Below are positions 17,982-27,015 of a stretch of 64,000 nucleotides of DNA, one piece after another. Position numbers and translations under genes: made by a program. The stretch is from NCBI GenBank assembly GCA_026390735.1, contig JAPLFJ010000052.1, positions 162,828 to 226,827 of the forward strand, given 5' to 3'. This DNA is from Ignavibacteriota bacterium. GTDB lineage: Bacteria; Bacteroidota; Ignavibacteria; Tepidaquicellales; Tepidaquicellaceae. Position 1 is the first letter of the stretch; each line of letters opens with the position of its first letter. Under the pieces are notes generated by a model. That model saw only the letters and a program-made list of their open reading frames with translations. It had not been told where the DNA came from and made no database searches.

Positions 17982-18590
17982 ATGGACATAAATTTTAAGA
18001 ATACGTTTTTAGAAAAGTGGGAAAAATATTTTGGCGTGGCTGAGCTGCCCATAGCTTTCTTTTACGTGAAGGACAGGGGTAATGTAAGATATAAGGATTT
18101 ACCGAGTGGATGGAGTTGTTTGGTTGCAGAGTTGACGAGGGTAAGGAAGGGTGAGGCGCTGGCTTATGATGGTAATAATATTGCGTGCGGTGGTGCGAGA
18201 AGGAACCTGGGATATTCAGAGAAGATGAGGCATGGGTTTGAGTTCTTTCTTTCAACCGGTAACGAGGAGATGGAGGGCGAGAGGTATAAGTGTACACCTG
18301 AGTTAGCGAAGATTTTTGAGGATAGTATAGAGACGGTTCCTGCAAACGGGGGGTTTGGGATTTTCAAGAGGTGGGATTTGCTTGAGGAGGGTGATGAGCC
18401 GGGGGTTGTGATGTTTTTTGCAACGCCGGATGTGCTTTCGGGGCTTTTTACTCTTGCAAATTTTGATGTGGCCGATGGAAATGGTGTGGTGACGCCGTTT
18501 GGTGCGGGGTGCGCGAGTATTGTTAATCATCCGTATGTTGAGATTAAGAGAGATGAGCCAAGAAGTGTGCTGGGGATGTTTGATGTATAG
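17982..18590 (+). CDS. DUF169-family protein, truncated by an in-frame TAG
   Basis: Resembles DUF169 proteins, a family of unknown function. Recognisable segments are LPIAFFYV near the start, CLVAELTRVRKGEALAYD, CGGARRNLGY (Cys/Gly-rich) and PFGAGCASIVNHPY. The frame stops at TAG 18588-18590 after MFDV. The next 45 codons stay open in the same frame to TAA 18726-18728 and keep the family's C-terminal flavour (see the next entry). The full gene would encode about 248 codons. The ATG abuts the preceding hydrolase stop. Either a recent nonsense mutation, a base-call error (TCG Ser to TAG needs one change) or read-through. Confidence 0.75.
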   Translation: MDINFKNTFLEKWEKYFGVAELPIAFFYVKDRGNVRYKDLPSGWSCLVAELTRVRKGEALAYDGNNIACGGARRNLGYSEKMRHGFEFFLSTGNEEMEGERYKCTPELAKIFEDSIETVPANGGFGIFKRWDLLEEGDEPGVVMFFATPDVLSGLFTLANFDVADGNGVVTPFGAGCASIVNHPYVEIKRDEPRSVLGMFDV

Positions 18591-18728
18591 GCGAGACCAG
18601 GGGTGGAGAAGAACGTGCTTTCGTTTTCGATGCCGGCGAAAAGGTTTGAGGTGATGGTGGGAAATATGGACAGGTCGTTTTTAACGACGGATGCCTGGGG
18701 CAAGGTGAGGAAGAGAATAAATAACTAA
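18591..18728 (+). pseudogene. Detached C-terminal part of the DUF169 gene
   Basis: In frame with the preceding gene after its TAG, this stretch encodes 45 residues beginning ARPGVEKNVLSFSMPAKRF and ending RKRINN. It reads like the natural tail of a DUF169 protein: an Arg-Pro turn, then a strand with the Ser-Met-Pro-x-Lys-Arg-Phe pattern, then an amphipathic helix. It has no plausible start of its own except internal ATGs. Codon use is the same G-rich style as the upstream part. Confidence 0.65.
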
Positions 18729-18760
18729 ATTGTTAAAAATAGAATTTTTACTTTTAATTA

Positions 18761-20218
18761 ATGGAAAAATATTTTGAGCGGTTCAGGAAGAATACGATTG
18801 GTAACGACCAGAAGTATTTAAGTCCATATGGCAGAAAGAAGATTATTTATGCTGACTGGGTAGCAAGCGGCAGACTGTATAAACCTATTGAAGACAGGGT
18901 GGCGAAGGTTATCGGGCCTTACGTTGCAAACACACATACGGAAGCGAGCGAGACGGGAACAATGATGACGAGAGCATACCACCTGGCGCAGAAGAAAATC
19001 AAGCAGCATTGCAATGCGGGTGAGGGTGATGTGATTATTACTGCGGGGTTTGGGATGACAACGGTGATAAATAAGTTTCAGAGGATACTTGGCTTAAAGG
19101 TGAATGTGAAGATGAATACTGCGAGGTTTAAGTCGGAAGCAGATAAACCTGTTGTGTTTATTACACATATGGAACATCACTCAAACCAAACTTCGTGGTA
19201 CGAAACTGTTGCAGATGTTGTGGTTGTGAAACCCGGGAAGGATTTACAGTGTGATTTGAATAACCTTGAAAAGGAACTTAAAAAATATAAAAGCAGGAAG
19301 ATTAAGTTTGGTTCGTTTAGTGCGTGTTCCAACGTTACGGGAATACAGCCTCAATATCACGAGATGGCAAAGCTAATGCATAAGTATGGCGGGTATTGCT
19401 TTGTTGATTTTGCGGCATCAGCTCCATATGTGAAGATAGATATGCACCCGAAAGACAAAGATGCAAAACTTGATGCGGTTTTCTTTTCGCCTCATAAGTT
19501 TCTTGGCGGCCCGGGAACGTCGGGGGTTATGATTTTTGACAGAGCCCTTTACCATAATTATACGCCTGATCAGCCTGGGGGCGGAACAGTAGAGTGGACA
19601 AACCCGTGGGGCGAGTATAAATATATTGAGGATATTGAAATAAGGGAAGACGGCGGAACGCCCGGTTTTTTGCAGGCGATACGGACGGCCTTGTGCATTG
19701 AGCTGAAAAATGAGATGGGTGTTAAAAATATTCTAAAGAGGGAAGAAGAACTTTTGAAGATTGCCTTTAAGGAGTTGCAAAAAATCCCGCATCTGCACGT
19801 GCTTGCGGAGAATGTGAAACACCGGCTTGGAATTGTTTCTTTTTATATTGATGACATACATTATAATCTGATTGTCCGGTTACTGAGTGACAGGTATGGT
19901 GTACAGGTTCGCGGCGGATGTGCCTGCGCGGGAACCTATGGACATTATCTTTTAAGGGTCAGCCATAAACATTCCAGAAAGATTACAGAGCTGATTAATC
20001 ACGGAGACCTTTCGCTGAAACCAGGATGGGTAAGACTTTCGCTTCACCCGACGATGACGAACGAGGAACTGTATGTTGTTTGTGAAGCGTTAAAAGAAAT
20101 ACAGAAGAACTTTAAGAAGTGGAAAGAGGATTACGTTTATAGTAATCATACGAACGAGTTTTATCATATGGGTGGACAGAAGAATACCATTGACGTGAGT
20201 GAGTGGTTTAAAATGTAA
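18761..20218 (+). CDS. Class V aminotransferase-fold PLP enzyme (cysteine desulfurase/selenocysteine lyase-like)
   Basis: PLP-dependent enzyme of 485 aa. TEASETGTMMTRAYH and THMEHHSNQTSWYE contact the cofactor, and VDFAASAPYVKIDM has the Asp that binds the pyridine nitrogen. FFSPHKFLGGPG carries the Schiff-base Lys (K246). VRGGCACAGTYGHYLL places Cys387 (with Cys389) where SufS/CsdA-type desulfurases carry the persulfide Cys. About 70-80 residues longer than SufS. No suf/isc scaffold gene is near, so it may be a dedicated sulfur donor or a relative with another substrate. Confidence 0.85.
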   Translation: MEKYFERFRKNTIGNDQKYLSPYGRKKIIYADWVASGRLYKPIEDRVAKVIGPYVANTHTEASETGTMMTRAYHLAQKKIKQHCNAGEGDVIITAGFGMTTVINKFQRILGLKVNVKMNTARFKSEADKPVVFITHMEHHSNQTSWYETVADVVVVKPGKDLQCDLNNLEKELKKYKSRKIKFGSFSACSNVTGIQPQYHEMAKLMHKYGGYCFVDFAASAPYVKIDMHPKDKDAKLDAVFFSPHKFLGGPGTSGVMIFDRALYHNYTPDQPGGGTVEWTNPWGEYKYIEDIEIREDGGTPGFLQAIRTALCIELKNEMGVKNILKREEELLKIAFKELQKIPHLHVLAENVKHRLGIVSFYIDDIHYNLIVRLLSDRYGVQVRGGCACAGTYGHYLLRVSHKHSRKITELINHGDLSLKPGWVRLSLHPTMTNEELYVVCEALKEIQKNFKKWKEDYVYSNHTNEFYHMGGQKNTIDVSEWFKM

Positions 20219-20240
20219 ATCATTTACACCGGATTTCTTT

Positions 20241-20268
20241 AGCAAGGGGACCGCACGGCCCCTTTGCT
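20241..20268. terminator. Probable bidirectional terminator between convergent genes
   Basis: An imperfect GC-rich hairpin, AGCAAGGGGACCG / CGGCCCCTTTGCT with CA in the loop and one or two bulges. It sits between the PLP enzyme (+) and the sensor kinase (-), touching the stop codon of the latter at 20267-20269. Confidence 0.7.
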
Positions 20269-21922
20269 ACTTTTGGAACTCTTCTTTTGGAAGGATTACT
20301 GAAAACGTGCTTCCTTCTTTTTCTATGCTTGAAACAACAATCTGCCCGTTATTCTTTTCTGCAAACTCTTTACAGAGTATTAACCCGAGCCCGGTTCCTT
20401 TTTCCCCAAGGGTCCCTTTCGTGGTTATTGATTTATCTATTCTGAAAAGGTTTTCTAATAGATCTTTCCTGATCCCGGTTCCTTTGTCGGTTATAGAGAG
20501 TTTAAGGTTTTCTGTCTGCTCTTCTGCTGTAATTTTTATGTAACCGTCAGGATGGGAAAATTTGATTGCGTTTGTCAGCAGGTTTCGTATTATAGTTTTT
20601 ATCATTTCTTCGTCTGCATAAACATATGTTTCGTTCTGAACGGTTGTTATGATTTTAATATTTTTCGCGTGGACAACATCCTTTAATGAGGTTATTGACT
20701 CGTTAATTAATATGCTTATGTCGGTTTGTAACGGTTCCGCTTTCGCTACCCCAATCTGAATCCGGGACCACTCAAGCAGATTTTCAACAAGTTTATACGC
20801 CGACTCGGCAGACCTTTTTATAAATGAAATCATTTTCTGTTTTTCCGCGTCGTCGTACTGCCCAAAAGAGTTGCTTAAAATTTCTGTAAACCCAAGTATT
20901 CCCATAAACGGATTTTTAAGGTCGTGTGCGATGATAGAAAAGAATTTGTCTTTTGCTGCGTTAAGCTCCCGAAGGTTTTTTTCGCTGTTTATTAACTGAG
21001 CTTCTATTTGTTTTCTTTCGAGTGTGTTTGCAATAATTTCGCCAAAGAGTTTTACGGAAAATATTTCCCTTTCGTCCCACTCCTTTTTAAAAAGTATAGA
21101 GTCAAACCCCAGAACGCCGCTTATCTGATTGTTGTAATTTAATCCAACCGCCGTGTAAGATTTTATCCCGAATGATTCAACAAGTTTTCTTTCTTTCCCG
21201 GCCTCAGGAGGAAAATCCGACATACTGTTTATAATAAGAACTTTGTTGTCGCTCAGTTTTTCAAGTGACCACATAATGTTATTCAGGGGGATGCTCTTTG
21301 TTCTGCCGGACACAGAGTATTTTTCGTCAAAACACCATTCGTAAACGGAATCGTAGGTGTTTTTTTCCTGGTCAACTATAAGTATAAACGCTTTATCAAC
21401 ACCCATGTATTCGCCGAATATCCTGAGGGAGTCAATAATTACAGTGTCAAGATTTTCTGTTTTTGTTGCCAGTAATTGTGTGGATATTCTGGAAATTAAC
21501 TCTTCGTTCTTAAGCTGGTGCTCGAGGCGCATTTCCATCGAGTGTTTGTATATGGCCACCTCTATTACGGTATGAAGTTCTCTTTCGTCAAATGGTTTAA
21601 TAATGTATCCGAATGGCTGTGTTAATTTTGCACGGGAGAACGTTTTCTCGTCTGAATACGATGTAAGGTATACCAGTGGAATCTTGTATTTCCTGTTGAT
21701 AAGTTCGTGTGTCTGGATTCCGTCTAATTTACCCTTTAACATAATGTCCATTAAAATTAAATCCGGTTTTTCCTTTTCAATAGATGGCAGAACCTCCTCT
21801 CCGGAAATAAGCAGATCGGTTATTACATACCCTAACGATTTAAGCCTGAACGCTATGTCTTCTGCAACGAGCAGTTCGTCTTCTACGATAAGAATCTTTT
21901 TCTTGTTATCCGGTGTTTTCAT
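20267..21922 (-). CDS. Hybrid response regulator-GAF-histidine kinase
   Basis: Cytoplasmic signalling protein. An N-terminal receiver domain (residues ~8-125) has acidic D15 and phospho-acceptor D59 (DLILMDIML). A GAF-type sensor domain follows at ~150-300, then a HisKA domain (FFSIIAHDLKNPFMGILGF, His near 333) and an HATPase_c domain (LLTNAIKFSHPDG N box, DKGTGI and EKGTGLGL). No TM segment and no DNA-binding output domain. The gene overlaps the upstream propeller kinase by 17 bp, so the receiver may take phosphate from that kinase; that is inference. It ends in TAG. Confidence 0.88.
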   Translation of the reverse strand: MKTPDNKKKILIVEDELLVAEDIAFRLKSLGYVITDLLISGEEVLPSIEKEKPDLILMDIMLKGKLDGIQTHELINRKYKIPLVYLTSYSDEKTFSRAKLTQPFGYIIKPFDERELHTVIEVAIYKHSMEMRLEHQLKNEELISRISTQLLATKTENLDTVIIDSLRIFGEYMGVDKAFILIVDQEKNTYDSVYEWCFDEKYSVSGRTKSIPLNNIMWSLEKLSDNKVLIINSMSDFPPEAGKERKLVESFGIKSYTAVGLNYNNQISGVLGFDSILFKKEWDEREIFSVKLFGEIIANTLERKQIEAQLINSEKNLRELNAAKDKFFSIIAHDLKNPFMGILGFTEILSNSFGQYDDAEKQKMISFIKRSAESAYKLVENLLEWSRIQIGVAKAEPLQTDISILINESITSLKDVVHAKNIKIITTVQNETYVYADEEMIKTIIRNLLTNAIKFSHPDGYIKITAEEQTENLKLSITDKGTGIRKDLLENLFRIDKSITTKGTLGEKGTGLGLILCKEFAEKNNGQIVVSSIEKEGSTFSVILPKEEFQK

Positions 21923-24896
21923 TATTCATGGTTAATTTGATTTCAAATAATGCACCGTCTTTATTCGATACATTATAATCCCCTTTGTGTTGTTTTACGA
22001 GCATCTTTACCAGCTTCAGGCCAAGTGAATCAGCTGTTTCTATGTTTGAAATATTCTCTATGCCAATGCCGTTATCTTTTACCGAGAGAAACAGTGTGTC
22101 TTTATCCTGTTTGCGGATTTCTACAAAAATAACACCCTTACCGTTGTCAGGAAAGGCATATTTAAAAGAATTAGAAACAAGCTCATTTATTATTAAGCCA
22201 CAGGCAATTGCAAGGTCTATGTTTATGTATATCTCTTCTGTTTTCAGATTAACTTTTATAACGGTTGTGTTTACAAGAAACACTCTTTTTAAGTATTCAA
22301 TCAGGCTGCCGACATAAGAAGAGATATCAAGTTCTGAAAACTTTTTCGACTGGTAAAGTTTTTCGTGTATTAGTGCCATTGAACGAATGCGGTTCTGGCT
22401 TTCTCTGATTATTTCGTTTAAATGAACATCTGCCTCCCTGCTTGACTGAAGGCTTAACAGACTGGAAATAATCTGCATATTATTCTTTACCCTGTGGTGA
22501 ATTTCTTTCAGTAGTGTTTCCCTGTAGTTTGTTTCGGTTTCTTTTAATTCTTTTGTAACCCTGCTAATTTCCTTTTTGAGGTAATAATTATGTTTCCGCT
22601 GCTCAAAGTAATGCTGGACCGAAAAACCGAGAAAACCCAACACAAAAACACCGAAAATAATAAACCACCATTTTAAATAGAACGGTTTGTTTATGGTAAA
22701 TTCGGGAGAAGTGGAAACCGGGCCCCATATACCGTTGGCATTTTTCATCTGAGCCAGTAACTTGTATGTTCCGGGAGCTACGTTATCGTAAAAAATCTCG
22801 TTTGAAACAAACGGGCGTTCGTTACCCCACTGATTATCAAACCCATCTAACCGCCACCGTATTTTGTTTTCCTTTTCATCGATAAAAGAGGTGCCGCTTA
22901 CCAAAAAAGTAATGTCGTTGTCGTTACTTTCAAACTCGAGATTCTCAAGAGTCTGTGTGTTTTGTTTTTGACTATTAATGCTTTTTATAAATAGAGAGGA
23001 AAACACGGTCGTATCATTTTTTGAATCGTATTCTTTATAGTAACAGGACGCCCCGTTATTAGTACCAAACCAGACCCTGTTATTATTATCTACCAGACCA
23101 GCAGAACGGTTTGTTTCGTTACCCGAAAACCCATCTTTTGTTGTATAGGTATATAGTTTAATGCCGTCGTATCTAACAACCCCCATATCTGTGCCAAACC
23201 ATAAGTTATTGTCTGCGTCTTTTAAGATTATATATATTGGTCTGTTAATTGTTTGATTATTGTTTAATATACATTTAACTATTGAGTCGTTTTTAATCAT
23301 ACACAGACCGCCAATTGTGCCTAAATAAATCGTCCCATTACTGTCCTCATAAGCAGAAAACACATTTTTAAAATTGTTCTCAATAGAGGTGAATAATTTT
23401 AGGTTTTGTTCGCTTTTCAAATATACTCCAAGACCTACCGCACTGAAGAGTATTTCGTTATTTCTCAATTTAATAATTTTTCTGATATTAATCTCGTAGG
23501 GAAATTTATCAGGTATAGAAAGTGTTTTTCCATTATATGCGTATATATGCCTTGAGGTTGTTAACCATATAGTTCCTGTTTCGTCCTGCTGTACAGAGGT
23601 TGCTAATCCTTCAATATGGGGCATCTCTTCAAATTTTCGGGCATTAAAGTACTTGTCAATAACAAAAAAACCCTTTACGTTTGCAGCAACCCATATATTA
23701 TCCTCCTTATCCTTGCAAATGTCTAATATTCTAATATGCCCTTGTGTCTCCCCCGTTAGTGTATCTAAAAATTTTATATAATTATATTCGGTTCCATTTA
23801 CATAAGATAAACCAAAGTTTCCTCCAAAAAGTATCTTTCCTGGCTTATATTCAATCAAAGAGGAAACTTCGTTTTCGTAATTAAGAAACGCGTTTCTATA
23901 GTTTAAAAAAGTACGTTTAGATATTTTGCTAACGCCACGTAATGAAGTGATCCAAATATTTTTTTCTGCATCTACAAAAGCCGAGGTCGCCCCACTGGCG
24001 ATTAACCCGTTAATAATTCCAATCGTCATTAAAGAATTATCAGACTCAGAATAAAAACTAAGCGAAAATTGATTGCCCAAAAAATATCCGCCCCGTTTAT
24101 CGGGAATAATCAATAATACAGGATTGTTTTCGTCATAAGTTACAGAAAGGTTATCTATTAATTTTACAAATTTATTTTCCTTAATATAACCCAATACCGA
24201 TCCGCCGCCAACCAATAATCGGTTTTCATATTTCTTTACTTCAAGATAAAGTCCTTTGGGGACAAAAGGAAGTTCAATTTGTACTTTTGTGATTGAACCA
24301 TCAGTCGAAAAATCATAAAGCCCTTTATCTGTTGCTAATATAATATTGCTGCCGTTTCTGGTCGCAGAATAAACTCTATTTATTTCTGTTTTTGCCGATA
24401 ATATAACTGTTTTCCATGTTGTATCACAACAGTACAGTATTTCGCCTAAGTGTCCTGATATAAATATAAATCTTTTTGAATTAATCGTATCGACAAAAAA
24501 GGAGGTGACAGAACTTCTGGAAAAATAGGAACTGTGAAGTTGGTCTACAAACTGTTCACCATTAAAACGAGAAATAAAAACATCTGTATTTCTTGCAAAT
24601 ACCCAAACCGTTCCCTTTTCATCCTTGCTTAACATTATATTATCTACTCCCGTACCGCCAGAGGAATAACTATACGTCTTCCAGTTTAGCCCATCATAGA
24701 CAGAAACTCCGTTTTTCGTACCAAACCACATCTTCCCTTCGTTATCCTGAATAACAGACCAGACAGCAGAACTATTTAAACCACTTTGTTCGTTATAGTG
24801 TGTAATGTTATAACTTTGAGAAAATACTATATTAACGGTAATTGCCAATAATATAATTGATGATAATGTCAGTTTAAGAGATTTTAAATTAAGCAT
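21906..24896 (-). CDS. Two-component-regulator-propeller sensor histidine kinase (HisKA_2 type)
   Basis: Membrane sensor of 996 aa. A signal/anchor (residues ~7-26) is followed by two propellers built from repeated blades such as GKMWFGTKNGVSVYDG, DNNLWFGTDMGVVRYDG and NRVWFGTNNGASCYY. Then come a Y_Y_Y Ig-like domain ending in WGPVSTSPEFTINKPFY and one TM helix near residue 735-755. The cytoplasmic end has a HisKA_2 dimerisation helix, LLKEIHHRVKNNMQIISSLL (H800 the likely phospho site), and an HATPase domain (INELVSNSFKYAFP, DNGIGI). Periplasmic propellers of this kind often sense polysaccharides in Bacteroidota, but the ligand here is unknown. Confidence 0.88.
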   Translation of the reverse strand: MLNLKSLKLTLSSIILLAITVNIVFSQSYNITHYNEQSGLNSSAVWSVIQDNEGKMWFGTKNGVSVYDGLNWKTYSYSSGGTGVDNIMLSKDEKGTVWVFARNTDVFISRFNGEQFVDQLHSSYFSRSSVTSFFVDTINSKRFIFISGHLGEILYCCDTTWKTVILSAKTEINRVYSATRNGSNIILATDKGLYDFSTDGSITKVQIELPFVPKGLYLEVKKYENRLLVGGGSVLGYIKENKFVKLIDNLSVTYDENNPVLLIIPDKRGGYFLGNQFSLSFYSESDNSLMTIGIINGLIASGATSAFVDAEKNIWITSLRGVSKISKRTFLNYRNAFLNYENEVSSLIEYKPGKILFGGNFGLSYVNGTEYNYIKFLDTLTGETQGHIRILDICKDKEDNIWVAANVKGFFVIDKYFNARKFEEMPHIEGLATSVQQDETGTIWLTTSRHIYAYNGKTLSIPDKFPYEINIRKIIKLRNNEILFSAVGLGVYLKSEQNLKLFTSIENNFKNVFSAYEDSNGTIYLGTIGGLCMIKNDSIVKCILNNNQTINRPIYIILKDADNNLWFGTDMGVVRYDGIKLYTYTTKDGFSGNETNRSAGLVDNNNRVWFGTNNGASCYYKEYDSKNDTTVFSSLFIKSINSQKQNTQTLENLEFESNDNDITFLVSGTSFIDEKENKIRWRLDGFDNQWGNERPFVSNEIFYDNVAPGTYKLLAQMKNANGIWGPVSTSPEFTINKPFYLKWWFIIFGVFVLGFLGFSVQHYFEQRKHNYYLKKEISRVTKELKETETNYRETLLKEIHHRVKNNMQIISSLLSLQSSREADVHLNEIIRESQNRIRSMALIHEKLYQSKKFSELDISSYVGSLIEYLKRVFLVNTTVIKVNLKTEEIYINIDLAIACGLIINELVSNSFKYAFPDNGKGVIFVEIRKQDKDTLFLSVKDNGIGIENISNIETADSLGLKLVKMLVKQHKGDYNVSNKDGALFEIKLTMNNENTG

Positions 24897-24899
24897 AGT

Positions 24900-26621
24900 T
24901 TATTTTTTGAATTCTCTTAATTCCCTTGCCGTTATTTTAGAGGCCTCTGTTATCTTTTCCCCGCTTAATAATCTGGCAACTTCGTTTATGATATCTTCTT
25001 CGTTTAATGATTTAATCCCTGCTATTGTTTCGCTGTCAATGTCTTTCTTGCTCACGTAATAATGTGTATCGCTCATGGCTGCAATTTGCGGTAAATGGGT
25101 TATGGATATAATCTGATGATGTTTTGCTAGTTCAGATAAGAGTTTACCTACTTTCCCGGCTACGCGGCCGCTTATACCTGCATCAATTTCATCGAAGACA
25201 AGAATCGGTATATTATCTTTTCCGGATAACGTAGCTTTTAAAGAAAGCATAATTCTTGATATTTCACCACCTGAGGCTGTTTTCCTCAGTGGTGTAAACT
25301 CGCTGCCTTTATTTGCTTTAATTAAAAACTCAACGTCGTCTATTCCGTTGCTTGTTATTTTATAAACAACGGTGCCTTTTTTAAAACTGAAATTATCGTT
25401 CTCCAATGATACAGCAGGAGTTATCCCTGTTTTAAATTCCGCCGACTCTAAACCAACTTCGTTGAAATATGAATTAACTTTCTTCTCAAGTGCTTTACTT
25501 GCTTTTATTCTCTCTTTAGAAAGTTTTTCGGCAACTTCAAATAATTCTTTTCTTTTGTTTAACTGCTCTGTTTTTAATTTTTCTATTTCGAAATCAAAAT
25601 TCTCCGATAGTTTTAACTGTTCTGTTAAATCTAAAGATTTTTGTATTAACTCATTAACGTTAAGGTTATATTTCTTCTTCAGAAAGGTTAACTGACCAAC
25701 CCTGTTTCTTGCCTTGTCGATTTCCTGTGGGTCAAAATTAACGGAGTTAATATAATCACGGATTTCATCTGTAGAATTTTTCAACGATAAATAATTTTCT
25801 TCAAGTGAATTTATTATCTTTTCTAACCCGTTATCGTATTTAACGGCACGCTTAATTTCTTTAATCGATAAAGATAACCAGGAAAGAACATTGTTTTCAT
25901 TCTCATACAGGTAGTTCATACTGTTTACCAGCGATAAACTTATGTCTTCTGAGTTTTCCATTTTATGTAATTCTGCCTCAAGTTCTTCATCTTCGTTGAG
26001 GAGCGGATTTACATTATTAATTTCTTTTAATTGAAAATCTATATAACTTTTCTTTTCGGTTAGTTCTTCTTTTCTTAAAAGGAGAGCCGTATATTTAGTA
26101 ATTAATTCTTTATAATCACCGTACTTTTTACAGTAATTATTTAATAAAAGGTCATCTTTTATAAAATTATCAAGAAATTCACAATGCGTTTCTTTTCTAA
26201 GTAGAGACTGGTGTTCGTTCTGTGAATGTATGTCAATAATTAAATCCCCAAGTTCACGAAGCTCTGTAGTGCTTACAGGTGTGTCATTTATAAAGTTTCT
26301 GCTAACCCCTTTTTTATTAAGTTCTCTCCTTATTATCACATATCCCTTATTTTCGTCGTCTGTAAATAACTGTTTCTCCTTTAAAAATGAAAGAACGGAT
26401 TTATGTCCTGAAAAATCAAAGTGACCTTCTATTACTAATTTTATATTATCATTTTTAATTATAGAATAATCGGCCCTGTAACCGAGTATAAGACCAAGAG
26501 CGTCAAGAATAATAGACTTTCCTGCACCGGTTTCTCCTGTTAATATGTTTAAACCTTTGGAAAAATGTAATTCCGCTTCCTTTATTATGAGATAATTCTT
26601 TATTAAAAGTTTTTCAAGCAC
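24900..26621 (-). CDS. recN: DNA repair protein RecN
   Basis: SMC-like ATPase that acts at double-strand breaks in recombinational repair. The Walker A motif is GETGAGKS (residues 29-36) in the N-terminal lobe. A long coiled-coil region (~150-370) follows. The signature is TASGGEISRIMLSLK and Walker B is PILVFDEIDAGISG, followed by HHQIISITHLPQIAAMSD, which is characteristic of RecN. Its 573-aa length is normal. It is the first gene of the minus-strand block that also holds the two sensor kinases (4-bp gap); the AT-rich spacer to uvrC must hold its promoter. Confidence 0.95.
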   Translation of the reverse strand: MLEKLLIKNYLIIKEAELHFSKGLNILTGETGAGKSIILDALGLILGYRADYSIIKNDNIKLVIEGHFDFSGHKSVLSFLKEKQLFTDDENKGYVIIRRELNKKGVSRNFINDTPVSTTELRELGDLIIDIHSQNEHQSLLRKETHCEFLDNFIKDDLLLNNYCKKYGDYKELITKYTALLLRKEELTEKKSYIDFQLKEINNVNPLLNEDEELEAELHKMENSEDISLSLVNSMNYLYENENNVLSWLSLSIKEIKRAVKYDNGLEKIINSLEENYLSLKNSTDEIRDYINSVNFDPQEIDKARNRVGQLTFLKKKYNLNVNELIQKSLDLTEQLKLSENFDFEIEKLKTEQLNKRKELFEVAEKLSKERIKASKALEKKVNSYFNEVGLESAEFKTGITPAVSLENDNFSFKKGTVVYKITSNGIDDVEFLIKANKGSEFTPLRKTASGGEISRIMLSLKATLSGKDNIPILVFDEIDAGISGRVAGKVGKLLSELAKHHQIISITHLPQIAAMSDTHYYVSKKDIDSETIAGIKSLNEEDIINEVARLLSGEKITEASKITARELREFKK

Positions 26622-27015
26622 TTATATTCTCTTTAAATTATATATTAATTAAGTAATAGTAATAGCGTTGTTAATAAGTATAAAAAATATCTAAATATTG
26701 CGAAACTTTAAAGTAATTAAATGATTCAGTGTTTATAAATTGTTATTAATTTCAGACTAAATATATGATTGTTAGAGCACGCGTTTTCTGCAGACAGCAA
26801 AAACCATATAAATTGTTTATACAGTACATTTATTAAGGTATTATAAAGAAGTTATTAACATAATTTCTTATTAAAGGCGCTCATTATAGTTAATAAACAG
26901 ATTCCACTTTAATATATATTAAAAGAAAATACGTTAATATGTATAAAATGAGTTATACGTTTTAAATTATATTGATATTAAAATAAATTATACAAAACTT
27001 TAGGTAAATAAATAT
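26622..27015. promoter_or_regulatory. AT-rich divergent promoter region, recN/uvrC
   Basis: This 394-bp gene-free stretch is far more AT-rich than its surroundings and separates two divergent repair genes, so it must carry both promoters. I could not fix -10/-35 (or Bacteroidota -7/-33) boxes with confidence. It contains an inverted pair of the 9-mer TTATTAACA (26852-26860 forward, 26669-26677 reverse), weakly DnaA-box-like with two mismatches to TTATCCACA. No small ORF or RNA gene is recognisable. Confidence 0.45.

Noticed and set aside
26669..26860. Chromosomal origin at the recN-uvrC spacer
   Set aside because: Only two weak DnaA-like 9-mers, no dnaA/dnaN nearby and no visible box cluster; kept only as a low-interest lead.
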